Shown: in pieces, positions 51,384-60,934 of the stretch
Layout: each line of letters starts with the position of its first letter
Numbering within the stretch: position 1 is the first letter of the stretch
DNA from: an uncultured Lachnospiraceae bacterium
GTDB lineage: Bacteria > Bacillota > Clostridia > Lachnospirales > Lachnospiraceae
NCBI GenBank assembly: GCA_900317505.1
Contig: ONHB01000002.1
Coordinates: 1-64,000 of the forward strand
Length of the DNA stretch: 64,000 nucleotides
Direction of reading: 5' to 3'
Notes under the pieces: model-generated
What the model saw: only the letters and a program-made list of their open reading frames with translations
Told to the model about the DNA's origin: nothing
Database searches by the model: none
Made by a program: the position numbers and the translations under genes

Positions 51384-53501
51384 ATGAAATACAGATTTTA
51401 TAAAAAGCTAACCAGATTATTGATCATTCCGATGCTTTCGGCATCTTTGATTGCAACAGTTCTTCCTGCGGGCGCAGGATCACTGGAGGTAAAGGCGGAG
51501 GAAATCTCCCAGAATGGTATCGAGAACGGTAATATTGAAAACAGTGATACCGGCTTTGCGGCTGATAAACTGAATTATGTATATCTGGAAAACAAGACTG
51601 TTACCTCACCCGGTACACAGACGGTTATGATCTCATATGGTGATGAAGAGACAACGCTTTCACAAGCAAAGCTCACTGTCCGGAATTATCTGACAGGCAG
51701 CGTGAAAGAATACAGCATGACAGACAGCTTTGAAAATACAGCTGTTTTTACATTGGATTATACTGCAGCAGACCGTGGTATTTACGAAGTTACGGATGCA
51801 GCTGTTGTGACAGATGATGGCATCTCTGAAAAGCTGCATCTGCTCAGTACCGGAATGGAACATATCTATTTTGGTGTAGACGAAGAGTTTGAGGAGACTT
51901 CCGCCGATGGAGAGGCGCTGCAGACGGAAAGTGATCCGGGAGTTGATCCCGAGGATATTTCCATGCAGATCGTTTCACTCGGGGCAGACGGGAGCAGTAT
52001 GACAACCTCCGATATCAATGAAATTACAGAAGCGATCAAAGCAGGAGCAGACAGTGCCGGTCAGTCCCGTATGGCAACAGAGAGTGAGCTTGGGACAGAA
52101 GCCGAGGATTATGTTGTCATGCTTGATCCCGGACATGATTCTACACATGCCGGTGCCAGAAAAAACGGGCTGCAGGAAGAAGCACTCACTTTGAAAATTG
52201 CACAGTACTGCAAGGCAGAGCTTGAGCAGTACAAACATGTAAAGGTATATATGACACGCGAGGGCTCCGGTTGTCCGCTTCCCGGTTCAACATCCGTTCA
52301 GGATAATCGTAACCGTGTTGCCACGGCAGCTAGCGTCGGTGCAGATATTTATGTCAGCATTCATCTGAATTCGGCAGGTTCGGGATCTGCAAAGGGAGCG
52401 GAGGTATTTTACCCCAACAGCAGTTACAGACCGGATATTGGTTCTGCGGGAGCCAATCTGGCAACACAGATACAAAGGCAGCTGGTGGCTTTGGGGTTGC
52501 AGAATCACGGGATTTCCATTCGCAATTCCGGAGATAATTCACGCTATCCGGACGGCTCGCTGGCTGATTATTACGGAGTGATCAAAAATTCCAAGCTTTC
52601 CGGTTTTCCCGGTGTTATTGTAGAGCATGCCTATGTATCCAATGCTTCGGACGCGGCATTTTTGAAAAGTGAGAGCAATCTGCAGGCACTCGGTATTGCG
52701 GATGCGACCGGTATCGCACAGTATTTGGGATTGTCCAAGGGACCGGACAGGGTTGCAGATCCTGCTCTTGTTACCGGATTTGTGACGAGACTTTATGATA
52801 AATGTCTGAACAGACGACCGGATGAAAAAGGGCTGCAGGACTGGGTAGATGTTTTGTGCGGCTTTAAGTCAGATGGTGTAAATGTGGCGTATGGATTTGT
52901 ATTCAGCGATGAAATGAATAAACGAAATCTTAGTGATGAGGATTTTATTGAAATTCTGTACAATGTATTTCTGGATCGCCCGTCAGATACAGCAGGCAAG
53001 CAGAACTGGCTCTATTATCTTAATAACGGGACATCCCGTTATGGCGTTTTCATGGGATTTGCCAACTCCAACGAATTTGGTGAGATTTGCAGCCGGTACG
53101 GCATTGACAAGGGAACGGCAAAGGCCACGGATGGCAGGGACAGGAGCCCGGGGCTGACAGCTTTTGTTGCGAGACTTTATACGAAAGCGTTGGGACGCGA
53201 TTATGATGTCAATGGATTAAATGACTGGTGTAATGCTATCTGTGATCAAAAACATACGGTGACATATGTTTCAACTGAGGGCTTTTTCAATTCCAGAGAG
53301 TTTTTGGAAAAAAATATGAGCAATTCAGATTATGTCAAGGTGCTGTATCGTACGTTTTTTGATCGCGAGTATGATCAGTCCGGATATGAAAACTGGATGA
53401 ACAATCTGGAAAATCACACTATGGATCGAAATCAGGTTTTACTCGGTTTTGCCAATTCCGATGAATTTGCAAAGCTGAAAAAACAATATGGTATTGAATG
53501 A
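51384..53501 (+). CDS. Secreted N-acetylmuramoyl-L-alanine amidase with C-terminal DUF4214 repeats
   Basis: 705 residues. A signal peptide (LLIIPMLSASLIATVLPAGA) is followed by a beta-rich region (about 60-160), then an Amidase_3 domain at about residues 245-450: VMLDPGHDSTHAG, GLQEEALTLKIAQY, DIYVSIHLNSAGS and VIVEHAYVSN supply the zinc ligands (H, E, H) and the catalytic glutamate. The C-terminal 240 residues are two DUF4214 repeats (TRLYDKCLNRRPDEKGLQDW, GFANSNEFGEIC, and again TKALGRDYDVNGLNDW, GFANSDEFAKL). It cuts peptidoglycan stem peptides. The same repeats end the next protein, so they probably share a surface partner or localisation. Confidence 0.9.
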   Translation: MKYRFYKKLTRLLIIPMLSASLIATVLPAGAGSLEVKAEEISQNGIENGNIENSDTGFAADKLNYVYLENKTVTSPGTQTVMISYGDEETTLSQAKLTVRNYLTGSVKEYSMTDSFENTAVFTLDYTAADRGIYEVTDAAVVTDDGISEKLHLLSTGMEHIYFGVDEEFEETSADGEALQTESDPGVDPEDISMQIVSLGADGSSMTTSDINEITEAIKAGADSAGQSRMATESELGTEAEDYVVMLDPGHDSTHAGARKNGLQEEALTLKIAQYCKAELEQYKHVKVYMTREGSGCPLPGSTSVQDNRNRVATAASVGADIYVSIHLNSAGSGSAKGAEVFYPNSSYRPDIGSAGANLATQIQRQLVALGLQNHGISIRNSGDNSRYPDGSLADYYGVIKNSKLSGFPGVIVEHAYVSNASDAAFLKSESNLQALGIADATGIAQYLGLSKGPDRVADPALVTGFVTRLYDKCLNRRPDEKGLQDWVDVLCGFKSDGVNVAYGFVFSDEMNKRNLSDEDFIEILYNVFLDRPSDTAGKQNWLYYLNNGTSRYGVFMGFANSNEFGEICSRYGIDKGTAKATDGRDRSPGLTAFVARLYTKALGRDYDVNGLNDWCNAICDQKHTVTYVSTEGFFNSREFLEKNMSNSDYVKVLYRTFFDREYDQSGYENWMNNLENHTMDRNQVLLGFANSDEFAKLKKQYGIE

Positions 53502-53576
53502 ATATGATTCTTAAATCTGACGTTCAACCAGTCAGAATTTAGAATATAAATTTTATGAGTGGAAGGAGAATGAAAA

Positions 53577-55733
53577 ATGAGGAAAAAAACAAGAAAGCTG
53601 TTGCAGTGTTTTATGGCAGTAGCGTTATCCGTTGCAATGGCAATGGCCCCGGCAGCAGGTGTAGAGGCTTATGTACTTGGTAATGACCTTGAGGGTGCCG
53701 GAGAAATTTCGGATGAAAATTTCCTGAAGTATCAGGGAGTTCCGGTTGATACGGCATCTGAAATTTCAGACAATGAACTACAGACGGAGTCAGTTAAGGG
53801 ATATATTTCGGATTCCCCGACATATGTATCAAAGGATGCATTTGGCTCAACAACATCTTACAAAGGGATACAGACCACAGATCTTAATGTGGCAGTCAGC
53901 AATGGTTGCCAGCATATGTTTATGAACATGTTCCTGGATGATTATTGGACAGATCCGGCATATGGAGTTAAGTATATGTACAACGGAAATCCATATTACT
54001 TTATTGATATGGGGCATTATGTCAATGTTGTCAAAGCTGCTAATGCAAGAGGCATTACCGTAACCGTACAGCTGATGATGCAGTCATCAAGTGCAGCCCG
54101 GGACGGAGTGCTGATTGCTCCGAGTGCACAGACAGGACTTGGAGCACATACATATTATGCTCCTGATTATAATAGTCAGTGGTACCAGGCAGAAATTGAT
54201 TATCTTGCCAATTTATTCAGTCAGGAGGACTGTCATGTTGATAACTGGGTAGTTGGAAATGAGGTCAATATGCCCAATTCCGTATATTCACCTTATACAG
54301 GATATGGTGCAGATATTGATGCGAATACAACACTCTGGGCCAACGAATTTAAATGCGTATATAATACGGTACGTAAATATACCAATTCATCTCGCGTTAG
54401 TATTTGTGTAGACCATAGTTGGCAGCACAATGATGAAGGACGTGGTATTGGTACAAAAGCGTTTATTGATAGTTTTGCTCCCAAGGTGGCAGGAACTGAC
54501 TGGTGTATTGCATACCATCTGTATCCGGCTGTATTATACGAGCCTGCTCTTTGGACAACGACACAGCTGGAAGCGGCTGCAGGCAGAGATCTGAATCCCA
54601 GGAATGCAGGTGCAGAGTTTGTGGATGGCTACAATTTGTTTGTAATGTCGGATTATATTAAAAGTAAATATGGCGCAAATCACCGCATTATGTTGACAGA
54701 GGAGGGCTTCTCCGACAATGATGGAGAAGCGGTACAGGCAGCTTCGCTGGCATTATCCTATTATGCAGCTAAGTACAATGACATGGTTGATTGCTTTATT
54801 TTGAATACTCAAAATGCAGGAGTAGTGAATACTGCATTTGGTACAAAGAGTATGAACTTCCAACTGAAGAGCCGTGCGCAGGATGTTTGGATGAATTTGG
54901 ACAGTAATCAGGGATATGTCGAATCGTTGACCTTACCTACGATTGGCATTGGAAGTTTTTCAGATGTAATTTCGGGATATGGACGTGTTGTTGACAAAGA
55001 AAAGATCGGTGCATTTGTGGATCGTCTGTACAATAAGTGCCTTGGAAGAGGGGCTGATGAAGGTGGAAGGAATAACTGGGTTAATGCGTTGGCAAACGGT
55101 TCCCAGACAGGTGCAGGAACTGCATACGGATTTTTCTTCAGTGATGAATTTAAAAATAAAAACCTGAGCAATGAGGACTTTGTTGAACTGCTTTACAATG
55201 TATTTCTTGATCGGAGCTCTGATGCGCCCGGAAAAGCAGGATGGGTATCACAGCTCGAATCCGGGTATGGACGTCTCGGAGTATTCCGTGGATTTGCCGA
55301 ATCCAATGAATATAACGAAATCTGCGGATCCTACGGTATCAATCGGGGTAATGTGAAGATTACTGAAGGCCGCAGCAGAAATGCAGGAGTTTCGGCATTT
55401 GTAGATCGTCTATACAAAAAGTGTCTGGGACGTGGTTATGATGAAGGCGGTATCAATAACTGGTGCAATTTGATCTGCGATAAGAAATGGAGTGTCAATA
55501 AGGTTTCGACGGATGGCTTCTTCTTTTCAAAGGAATTTCTTGAAAAAAATACGAGCAATGAAGAGTATGTTAGAATTTTATACGAAACATTTCTCGGAAG
55601 AGAGCCTGATCAGGCCGGATATGATATGTGGGTAGGAATCCTCAACAGGGGAGAAAAGTCCAGACAGGATGTATTGTATGGATTTGCCGAATCCAAAGAA
55701 TTTGGGGAAATCAAAGCAACCTTTGGTTTATAA
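53577..55733 (+). CDS. Secreted DUF5722/glycoside-hydrolase-like protein with C-terminal DUF4214 repeats
   Basis: 718 residues with a signal peptide (MRKKTRKLLQCFMAVALSVA and on). Residues about 75-460 look like a TIM-barrel hydrolase: DNWVVGNEVNMPNS offers an acid/base glutamate after strand 4 and RIMLTEEGFSDND a nucleophile-like glutamate after a later strand, the spacing of clan GH-A enzymes; I would name it DUF5722. The last 240 residues are two DUF4214 repeats (DRLYNKCLGRGADEGGRNNW, GFAESNEYNEICG, KKCLGRGYDEGGINNW, GFAESKEFGEIK). It may trim or remodel the locus glycan. An imperfect hairpin at 53507-53545 lies before the start, and a strong terminator follows. Confidence 0.8.
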   Translation: MRKKTRKLLQCFMAVALSVAMAMAPAAGVEAYVLGNDLEGAGEISDENFLKYQGVPVDTASEISDNELQTESVKGYISDSPTYVSKDAFGSTTSYKGIQTTDLNVAVSNGCQHMFMNMFLDDYWTDPAYGVKYMYNGNPYYFIDMGHYVNVVKAANARGITVTVQLMMQSSSAARDGVLIAPSAQTGLGAHTYYAPDYNSQWYQAEIDYLANLFSQEDCHVDNWVVGNEVNMPNSVYSPYTGYGADIDANTTLWANEFKCVYNTVRKYTNSSRVSICVDHSWQHNDEGRGIGTKAFIDSFAPKVAGTDWCIAYHLYPAVLYEPALWTTTQLEAAAGRDLNPRNAGAEFVDGYNLFVMSDYIKSKYGANHRIMLTEEGFSDNDGEAVQAASLALSYYAAKYNDMVDCFILNTQNAGVVNTAFGTKSMNFQLKSRAQDVWMNLDSNQGYVESLTLPTIGIGSFSDVISGYGRVVDKEKIGAFVDRLYNKCLGRGADEGGRNNWVNALANGSQTGAGTAYGFFFSDEFKNKNLSNEDFVELLYNVFLDRSSDAPGKAGWVSQLESGYGRLGVFRGFAESNEYNEICGSYGINRGNVKITEGRSRNAGVSAFVDRLYKKCLGRGYDEGGINNWCNLICDKKWSVNKVSTDGFFFSKEFLEKNTSNEEYVRILYETFLGREPDQAGYDMWVGILNRGEKSRQDVLYGFAESKEFGEIKATFGL

Positions 55734-55755
55734 AAAGCCTATGATAATACAAGGG

Positions 55756-55788
55756 AAGGTACATGAATGCAGTTCATGTACCTTTTTT
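55756..55788 (+). terminator. Intrinsic terminator
   Basis: A 12-bp perfect stem AAGGTACATGAA/TTCATGTACCTT (55756-55767 and 55773-55784) with a 5-base loop and a T tail, 22 bases after the stop of the DUF5722 gene. Confidence 0.9.
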
Positions 55789-55857
55789 ATAGTTATTCCG
55801 GCATCATTAGTATTATTTGGACATTTTGCGAATATCATTTTCCAAACAACAGCTCCG

Positions 55858-55886
55858 TTGCATAAAATGCGGAAAAATGGTAAAAT
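55858..55886 (+). promoter_or_regulatory. Sigma-A promoter of the last operon
   Basis: TTGCAT (55858-55863), 17 bases, TAAAAT (55881-55886). The predicted transcript start near 55893 leaves too little leader for the ATG at 55897, which is why the ATG at 55930 is favoured for the next gene. Confidence 0.6.
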
Positions 55887-55929
55887 CTAATTAATTATGC
55901 AAAGCGATAAAAATGATGGGAAACATACT

Positions 55930-57294
55930 ATGAAAGAACAATACAAGCATCTGTTAAATTTTTGTGCAAATCTGGTCATGCTTTTGGTACAGGGGGCTCT
56001 TTTTTCGTTCATCTGGTATCGATATTATGCAACCGGAGGATATTTGTTTTACCGCAGAGGGCATTGGGCTGCGATTGGTATTTATGTATTGATGATTTTC
56101 TTTTTTACCAAGACACTCAATGGCTACAAAATAGGATATCTCAGGATTATGGATATCTGTCTGTCTCATATTTTATCTATCTTATTAGGAGGATTTACCG
56201 GATATGTAGAGGTCTGCCTGATAAAGAGGGATTATGTAGATCCACTTCCTATTTTGGCAATCAGTGCAATTGAGATTGTATTTGCGGTGGTCTGGGTCTA
56301 TTGGATACGTCATTTATATACGATTCTATATCCACCGCGAGATGTGATATTTATTTATGGAGACTATGAGCCTACGGATCTGATTCGTAAATTCGGCAGT
56401 CGTGAGGACAAATATCATATTTGTGAAACCATTAGCTACAAAGAAAATGAGGAACACTTATACGAAGAAATCAATCAATATCAGGCAGTCATGTTGTGTG
56501 ATCTTCCGTCAGCAGAGCGCAACCGGATTTTAAAATATTGTTATCGCAACAATATCCGCGTATATGTTACTCCCAAAATTTCAGATATTATTATGAATGG
56601 TGCTGACAATATATTTTTGTTTGATACGCCGCTTTTGCTGTGCCGAAACAGAGGGCTGTCTATTGAACAACGCTTTGTCAAAAGACTTATGGACATTGTT
56701 ATTTCCTTAATCGGCACTGTGATAGCGTCTCCGTTTATGCTGATCATTGCTGCTGCTATCAAACTGTATGATCACGGACCTGTTTTTTACAAGCAGGAAC
56801 GCATTACAAGAGATGGAAGACCTTTTATGATCTATAAATTCCGTAGCATGAGTATGGATTCTGAAGCAGCCGGAGCCCGGCTTGCTTCTAAAAACGACAA
56901 GAGGGTTACGCCGGTTGGAAAGGTGATCCGCAATATTCATTTTGATGAATTACCGCAGCTTTTTAATATATTAAAAGGGGATATGTCGGTTGTTGGACCA
57001 CGTCCTGAGCGACAGGTTATTATGGATGAATATCGTAAAGAACTGCCGGAATTTGACTTCCGGACCAAAGTTAAAGCGGGCCTTACCGGATATGCGCAGG
57101 TGTTTGGAAAGTATAATACGACACCGTATGACAAGTTGAAATTTGATATGCAGTATATTGAAAATTATTCGATCGGTCTGGATCTCAAGATTTTGATTTT
57201 GACTTTTAAGATCCTGTTTCAAAAAGAAAATACCGAAGGTGTTGATGAAAATCAGACAACAGCATTAAAAAGTGAAGGTGATCACAAAATATGA
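55930..57294 (+). CDS. Second initiating polyprenyl glycosylphosphotransferase (sugar transferase)
   Basis: About 454 residues. Four N-terminal membrane helices, a CoA-binding-like middle domain (VIFIYGDYEPTDLIRKF, RILKYCYRNNIRVYV), and the sugar transferase domain: FVKRLMDIVISLIGTVI, GPVFYKQERITRDGRPF, MIYKFRSMSMDSEAAG, HFDELPQLFNILKGDMSVVG with the catalytic DE pair, and KAGLTGYAQVFGKYNT. It starts a lipid-linked unit by moving sugar-1-phosphate to undecaprenyl phosphate. The pattern is nearer to the CpsE/EpsL type than the enzyme at 38 kb. ATG 55930 has GGGA nine bases upstream; ATG 55897 is an alternative. It heads the 55.9-64 kb operon and overlaps the next gene by four bases. Confidence 0.92.
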   Translation: MKEQYKHLLNFCANLVMLLVQGALFSFIWYRYYATGGYLFYRRGHWAAIGIYVLMIFFFTKTLNGYKIGYLRIMDICLSHILSILLGGFTGYVEVCLIKRDYVDPLPILAISAIEIVFAVVWVYWIRHLYTILYPPRDVIFIYGDYEPTDLIRKFGSREDKYHICETISYKENEEHLYEEINQYQAVMLCDLPSAERNRILKYCYRNNIRVYVTPKISDIIMNGADNIFLFDTPLLLCRNRGLSIEQRFVKRLMDIVISLIGTVIASPFMLIIAAAIKLYDHGPVFYKQERITRDGRPFMIYKFRSMSMDSEAAGARLASKNDKRVTPVGKVIRNIHFDELPQLFNILKGDMSVVGPRPERQVIMDEYRKELPEFDFRTKVKAGLTGYAQVFGKYNTTPYDKLKFDMQYIENYSIGLDLKILILTFKILFQKENTEGVDENQTTALKSEGDHKI

Positions 57295-58049
57295 CAGACC
57301 AATTAGTAACGGTGATCATACCGGTGTACAATGCCGAAAAGTATCTTCCGCGCACAATTGACAGTGTTTTACGACAAAGCTATACAAACTGGGAGCTGCT
57401 TCTGGTTGATGACTGTTCGACAGATCATAGCAGAGAATTAATGCAACAATATGAAAAACAGTATGATAATGTTCATTGTTATTACTGCGAAAAAAATGGT
57501 GGACCGGCACAGGCCCGCAATCTGGGAATAGATCATGCGCAGGGACAATATCTTGCGTTTGTGGATTCGGATGATCTGTGGGTTCCTCACAAACTGGAAA
57601 GGCAACTGATGTTTTTAAAAAAACATGACTACGCATTTACCTTTACATCTTATGAGTTTGCTGATGAAAATGCGGTTTCTACACATGTAGTTGCACATGC
57701 GCCTGTTCAGGTTGGGTATCATGATCTGTTAAAAAGCTCTACAATTGCACCGAGTACGACGTTGTTCGATCGAAAAAAAATACCGGACAAGCTTTTAAAG
57801 ATGCCAGTCGGGGTGGCAAGAGAAGATGCCGCAACATGGATGCAGATTACCCGCAATGGATATAGTGCATATGGGCTGGATGAGGCGTTGACGATATACT
57901 GCCGGCATAAGGGGGCTTATTCCGGTAATAAGATTAAAGCGATTATCGGTAAGTGGGAACTTTATCATAAAGTAGAACAGCTTTCGACGGTAAAAAGTCT
58001 TTATTATGTTATAGTCAATACCTGGGCGGCAGTGCTTCGCCGTATCTGA
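57291..58049 (+). CDS. GT2 family glycosyltransferase
   Basis: 252 residues. VTVIIPVYNAEKYLPRTIDS, VDDCSTDHSRELM, NGGPAQARNLGIDHAQGQY and AFVDSDDLWVPHKLERQ with the DxD motif are typical of capsule GT2 enzymes such as EpsE or Cps14J types. It likely adds the second sugar after the initiating transferase, whose stop it overlaps by four bases. The C-terminal part is short and ends near a hydrophobic stretch. Donor unknown. Confidence 0.9.
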   Translation: MTDQLVTVIIPVYNAEKYLPRTIDSVLRQSYTNWELLLVDDCSTDHSRELMQQYEKQYDNVHCYYCEKNGGPAQARNLGIDHAQGQYLAFVDSDDLWVPHKLERQLMFLKKHDYAFTFTSYEFADENAVSTHVVAHAPVQVGYHDLLKSSTIAPSTTLFDRKKIPDKLLKMPVGVAREDAATWMQITRNGYSAYGLDEALTIYCRHKGAYSGNKIKAIIGKWELYHKVEQLSTVKSLYYVIVNTWAAVLRRI

Positions 58050-58087
58050 TAGTTGCCGGTAAAAGAGATAAGGGATGGAATAGAAGT

Positions 58088-59224
58088 ATGAAGTTGATGG
58101 CAGATGTTCGTACGATGGCGAGCCAGCCGAGTGGTGTTGGTATATATATATACAATTTTTTAAAAGAAATATTACGTGATCCCGACATTGAACTTGTTCT
58201 CATATCTGACGTGGATGAAAGCGGACAGATGCAGGAAATGAAGCAGAAGGGTATACGCGTTATTTTGTATGGTGAACGGGTATTCAGAAGTGTTGGTGTA
58301 TTCCGGTATTTTTCATTTGTCAAAAAAGAAGTGTTGAGGGAACAGCCTGATTTATTCTGGGAACCCAACAATTTGCTGCCGGTGAAACTTAATGGTTTCC
58401 GGGGCAAGATTCTTTTAACCCTGCATGATGTTTTTCCGATTACACATGCAAAGTATTTCAACAAATTATATCCGGCATATTTTCGTTTTTTTCTAAAAAA
58501 ATCTGTTTCAAACAGTGATATTTTGCTTTACAATTCCGAAGAAACAAAAAAGGGCGTTGAGATGTATGCACCACAGGCGCGAAAAAAAGCATCTTTTCTG
58601 ACTTATGTAATTGTGCCGAATGAAAGCGATAACGGAATGGATGATATACAGGAATCTGGACAAGAAAAAAAAGATATGCAGATGCAGGACTGCTTTTTTT
58701 ATATTGGCAACCTGGAGGGCAGGAAGGGTACCGACCGACTGCTTTTAGCATATGAAGAGTATTACAGACGCGGAGGCAGGAGAAAACTGTATCTTGCAGG
58801 AGGTATCAAGGATTCATATATCAAGGATTATATGCAGAGAGTTCAGCAGGTTGTGGGTGACAGTCTGCAATACATGGGATATGTTGATTTAAAGGACAAG
58901 CAGAGGCTTATTCAAAAAGGTGGCTGTTTTCTGTTTCCGTCAAGAGCCGAGGGCTTTGGAATACCGTTAATAGAGGTCATGCAGAAAAATGTACCTGTAA
59001 TAGCGAGTCAGTTGAGTATTTTCCGGGAAATCATCGGGGATTGCATACATTATTATGTGTCCGGTCAGAATGAAAAAGAGGAAATTATGAATCTTGCGGA
59101 TGCGATGGTGTTGTATGATCATGGAGATATTCAGGTAAATCATGATCAATATAGGATTGTGACTGAAAAGTATAGTTCCGGCAATCTGGGACAGGCATTT
59201 TTACGGTATTTGCATACCTTATGA
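58088..59224 (+). CDS. GT4 family glycosyltransferase
   Basis: 378 residues, GT-B fold. The N-terminus KLMADVRTMASQPSGVGIYI is the MshA/WbaZ-like acceptor-domain start, LTLHDVFPITHAKYF the conserved HDV block, and FYIGNLEGRKGTDRLL and FPSRAEGFGIPLIEVMQK give the donor-site E-x7-E motif. It is the first of five successive GT4 genes in this operon. A 39-base gap with AAGGGAT separates it from the GT2 gene. Specificity cannot be read. Confidence 0.9.
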   Translation: MKLMADVRTMASQPSGVGIYIYNFLKEILRDPDIELVLISDVDESGQMQEMKQKGIRVILYGERVFRSVGVFRYFSFVKKEVLREQPDLFWEPNNLLPVKLNGFRGKILLTLHDVFPITHAKYFNKLYPAYFRFFLKKSVSNSDILLYNSEETKKGVEMYAPQARKKASFLTYVIVPNESDNGMDDIQESGQEKKDMQMQDCFFYIGNLEGRKGTDRLLLAYEEYYRRGGRRKLYLAGGIKDSYIKDYMQRVQQVVGDSLQYMGYVDLKDKQRLIQKGGCFLFPSRAEGFGIPLIEVMQKNVPVIASQLSIFREIIGDCIHYYVSGQNEKEEIMNLADAMVLYDHGDIQVNHDQYRIVTEKYSSGNLGQAFLRYLHTL

Positions 59225-59251
59225 GAAACTGAGATAACAACAGGAGACAAT

Positions 59252-60517
59252 ATGTCAGAATTGGTTTTTTCGTTATCCGAAAAGCTGAGGCCGGTTTTAT
59301 TAAAAATATTTCCTCAGCAATTTCTGAAATTTATTAAAAATAAAATCGTATATCGAAAAGCTTCAAAATTAAAAAAAGAGGGAATCCTTCCCTTTGATCC
59401 CAAAATGTATCCGAAAGGTGTTAATCTGATTGGTGGAATCCGGACCCAGAACGGATTAGGTCAGAGCTGCCGGCTGGTAGCAGATATTCTGGAACAGACA
59501 GGATGGGAATACACCATTTATGATTACAGTGCAATCAAAAATATTGGGCGTAATGATCATAGTCATGATGATAAGGTTACTAATATGCTTCCATATTCGA
59601 TAAATCTGTTGCATTTAAATCCATTTGAACTACAGATGGCACATTTGGAGATGGGAAACAAATTGTTTAATGGGCATTACAATATTGGATATTGGTTGTA
59701 TGAGATTGAAAAAATCCCGGAAGACTGGCTTCCGGGTATTGATCTGGTTGATGAAATATGGACACCATCAGAGTACATCAGCAACTGTTTTCGAAAGCTG
59801 ACGGATAAACCCGTATATACCAAAAGTTATAGTGTTAGTGCTCCTATTGATCCTGAATATGATAGGAAGTATTTTCAACTGCCGGAGGATGTTTTTTTAT
59901 ATCTTGTCATGTATGATGCGAATAGTACATCTTCGAGGAAAAATCCACTTGGTGCAATCAACGCCTTTAAGTCAGCGTTTTCTCATGATGATGACAAAGT
60001 GGGATTGGTTGTCAAGATCAATCATGGTTCCAGAGAAGATATTGCTTTTTTACAACAGGAACTGAAGGGTTATCACAATATATTTTTTATAACACATACC
60101 ATGGACAAGACAGAGGTTAACAGTCTGATCGCTGATGCAGATGTGTTTGTATCCTTGCACCGCGCAGAAGGATTTGGACTGGTCATGGCGGAAGCAATGC
60201 TTAACGGAACGGCATGCATTGCAACGGATTATTCATCCAATACAGAGTTTATGGACGCAGAGACGGCGTGTATGGTTGATTACAAGCTGATAGAGCTTAC
60301 AGGAGATACCGGTTTCTATCCAAAAGGAAGTAAATGGGCTGAACCTGATTATGATCAGGCAGCTGAGTATATGCGCAGATTGTTGAAAGAACCGGAATTT
60401 TATAGTGAAATTACAAAAAGAGCAAAAGTCAGTATTGAAAAGAAAATGCAGATGAAAGCAGTGCAGAAGACGTATGCACAGAGGCTGGAGGAAATATATG
60501 CAATCAATAGATGTTGA
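59252..60517 (+). CDS. GT4-like family glycosyltransferase
   Basis: 421 residues. GVNLIGGIRTQNGLGQSCRL is the N-terminal loop found in GT4-like proteins of cell-surface glycan clusters, NIGYWLYEIEKIPEDWL the middle block, and FVSLHRAEGFGLVMAEAMLN the E-x7-E motif; DYSSNTEFM closes the donor site. The N-terminal 50 residues are basic and amphipathic and may lie on the membrane. CAGGAG lies seven bases before the ATG, and the end overlaps the next small gene by 20 bases. Confidence 0.88.
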   Translation: MSELVFSLSEKLRPVLLKIFPQQFLKFIKNKIVYRKASKLKKEGILPFDPKMYPKGVNLIGGIRTQNGLGQSCRLVADILEQTGWEYTIYDYSAIKNIGRNDHSHDDKVTNMLPYSINLLHLNPFELQMAHLEMGNKLFNGHYNIGYWLYEIEKIPEDWLPGIDLVDEIWTPSEYISNCFRKLTDKPVYTKSYSVSAPIDPEYDRKYFQLPEDVFLYLVMYDANSTSSRKNPLGAINAFKSAFSHDDDKVGLVVKINHGSREDIAFLQQELKGYHNIFFITHTMDKTEVNSLIADADVFVSLHRAEGFGLVMAEAMLNGTACIATDYSSNTEFMDAETACMVDYKLIELTGDTGFYPKGSKWAEPDYDQAAEYMRRLLKEPEFYSEITKRAKVSIEKKMQMKAVQKTYAQRLEEIYAINRC

Positions 60518-60920
60518 AAAAATCATGAGCGAAATCAGGTCTGAAATAAAGGAAAAAGGAATTACAGAGGAACCACTTCCGTTTCATGATCCGTATGAAA
60601 CAGAATTGCCCTTTGCTATTCCACAACATTTTGATAAGGACGAACTGCACAATGAAACCATAAATGCGATGGCACTCTATGATACGGCTGTTCAGCCGAT
60701 CAGACAGGCAGCAGGTATGAAGGGACTGGTCAAAAAAATACTCAATAAGATGGCTTTTTATTCCATGAATTCACATATGATCAGTCAAAACACCTTTAAT
60801 ATTGCAGTTGTCAATGCACTTTTACAGGTTAATGCACTGGCAGCAGATAATGAGGTGCTGCGAAAAAAGGTTGATACGTTGCAGCAGGAAATAGATGCAT
60901 TAAAGACACAGCAAAAATAA
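60498..60920 (+). CDS. Small coiled-coil protein between GT4 genes, function unknown
   Basis: 140 residues from the ATG at 60498 (GGAGG seven bases upstream, inside the previous gene). The opening IDVEKIMSEIRSEIKEKG is a short amphipathic motif I recall at the N-terminus of various glycan-cluster methyltransferases and hypothetical proteins. The C-terminal 40 residues (VNALAADNEVLRKKVDTLQQ and on) are a clear coiled coil. There is no signal peptide or membrane helix. It overlaps the GT4-like gene by 20 bases, so it probably works with the GT4 enzymes as an adaptor or length-setting subunit. It might also be the remnant of a methyltransferase that lost its catalytic domain. Confidence 0.7.
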   Translation: MQSIDVEKIMSEIRSEIKEKGITEEPLPFHDPYETELPFAIPQHFDKDELHNETINAMALYDTAVQPIRQAAGMKGLVKKILNKMAFYSMNSHMISQNTFNIAVVNALLQVNALAADNEVLRKKVDTLQQEIDALKTQQK

Positions 60921-60934
60921 AACAGGTATCTAAA

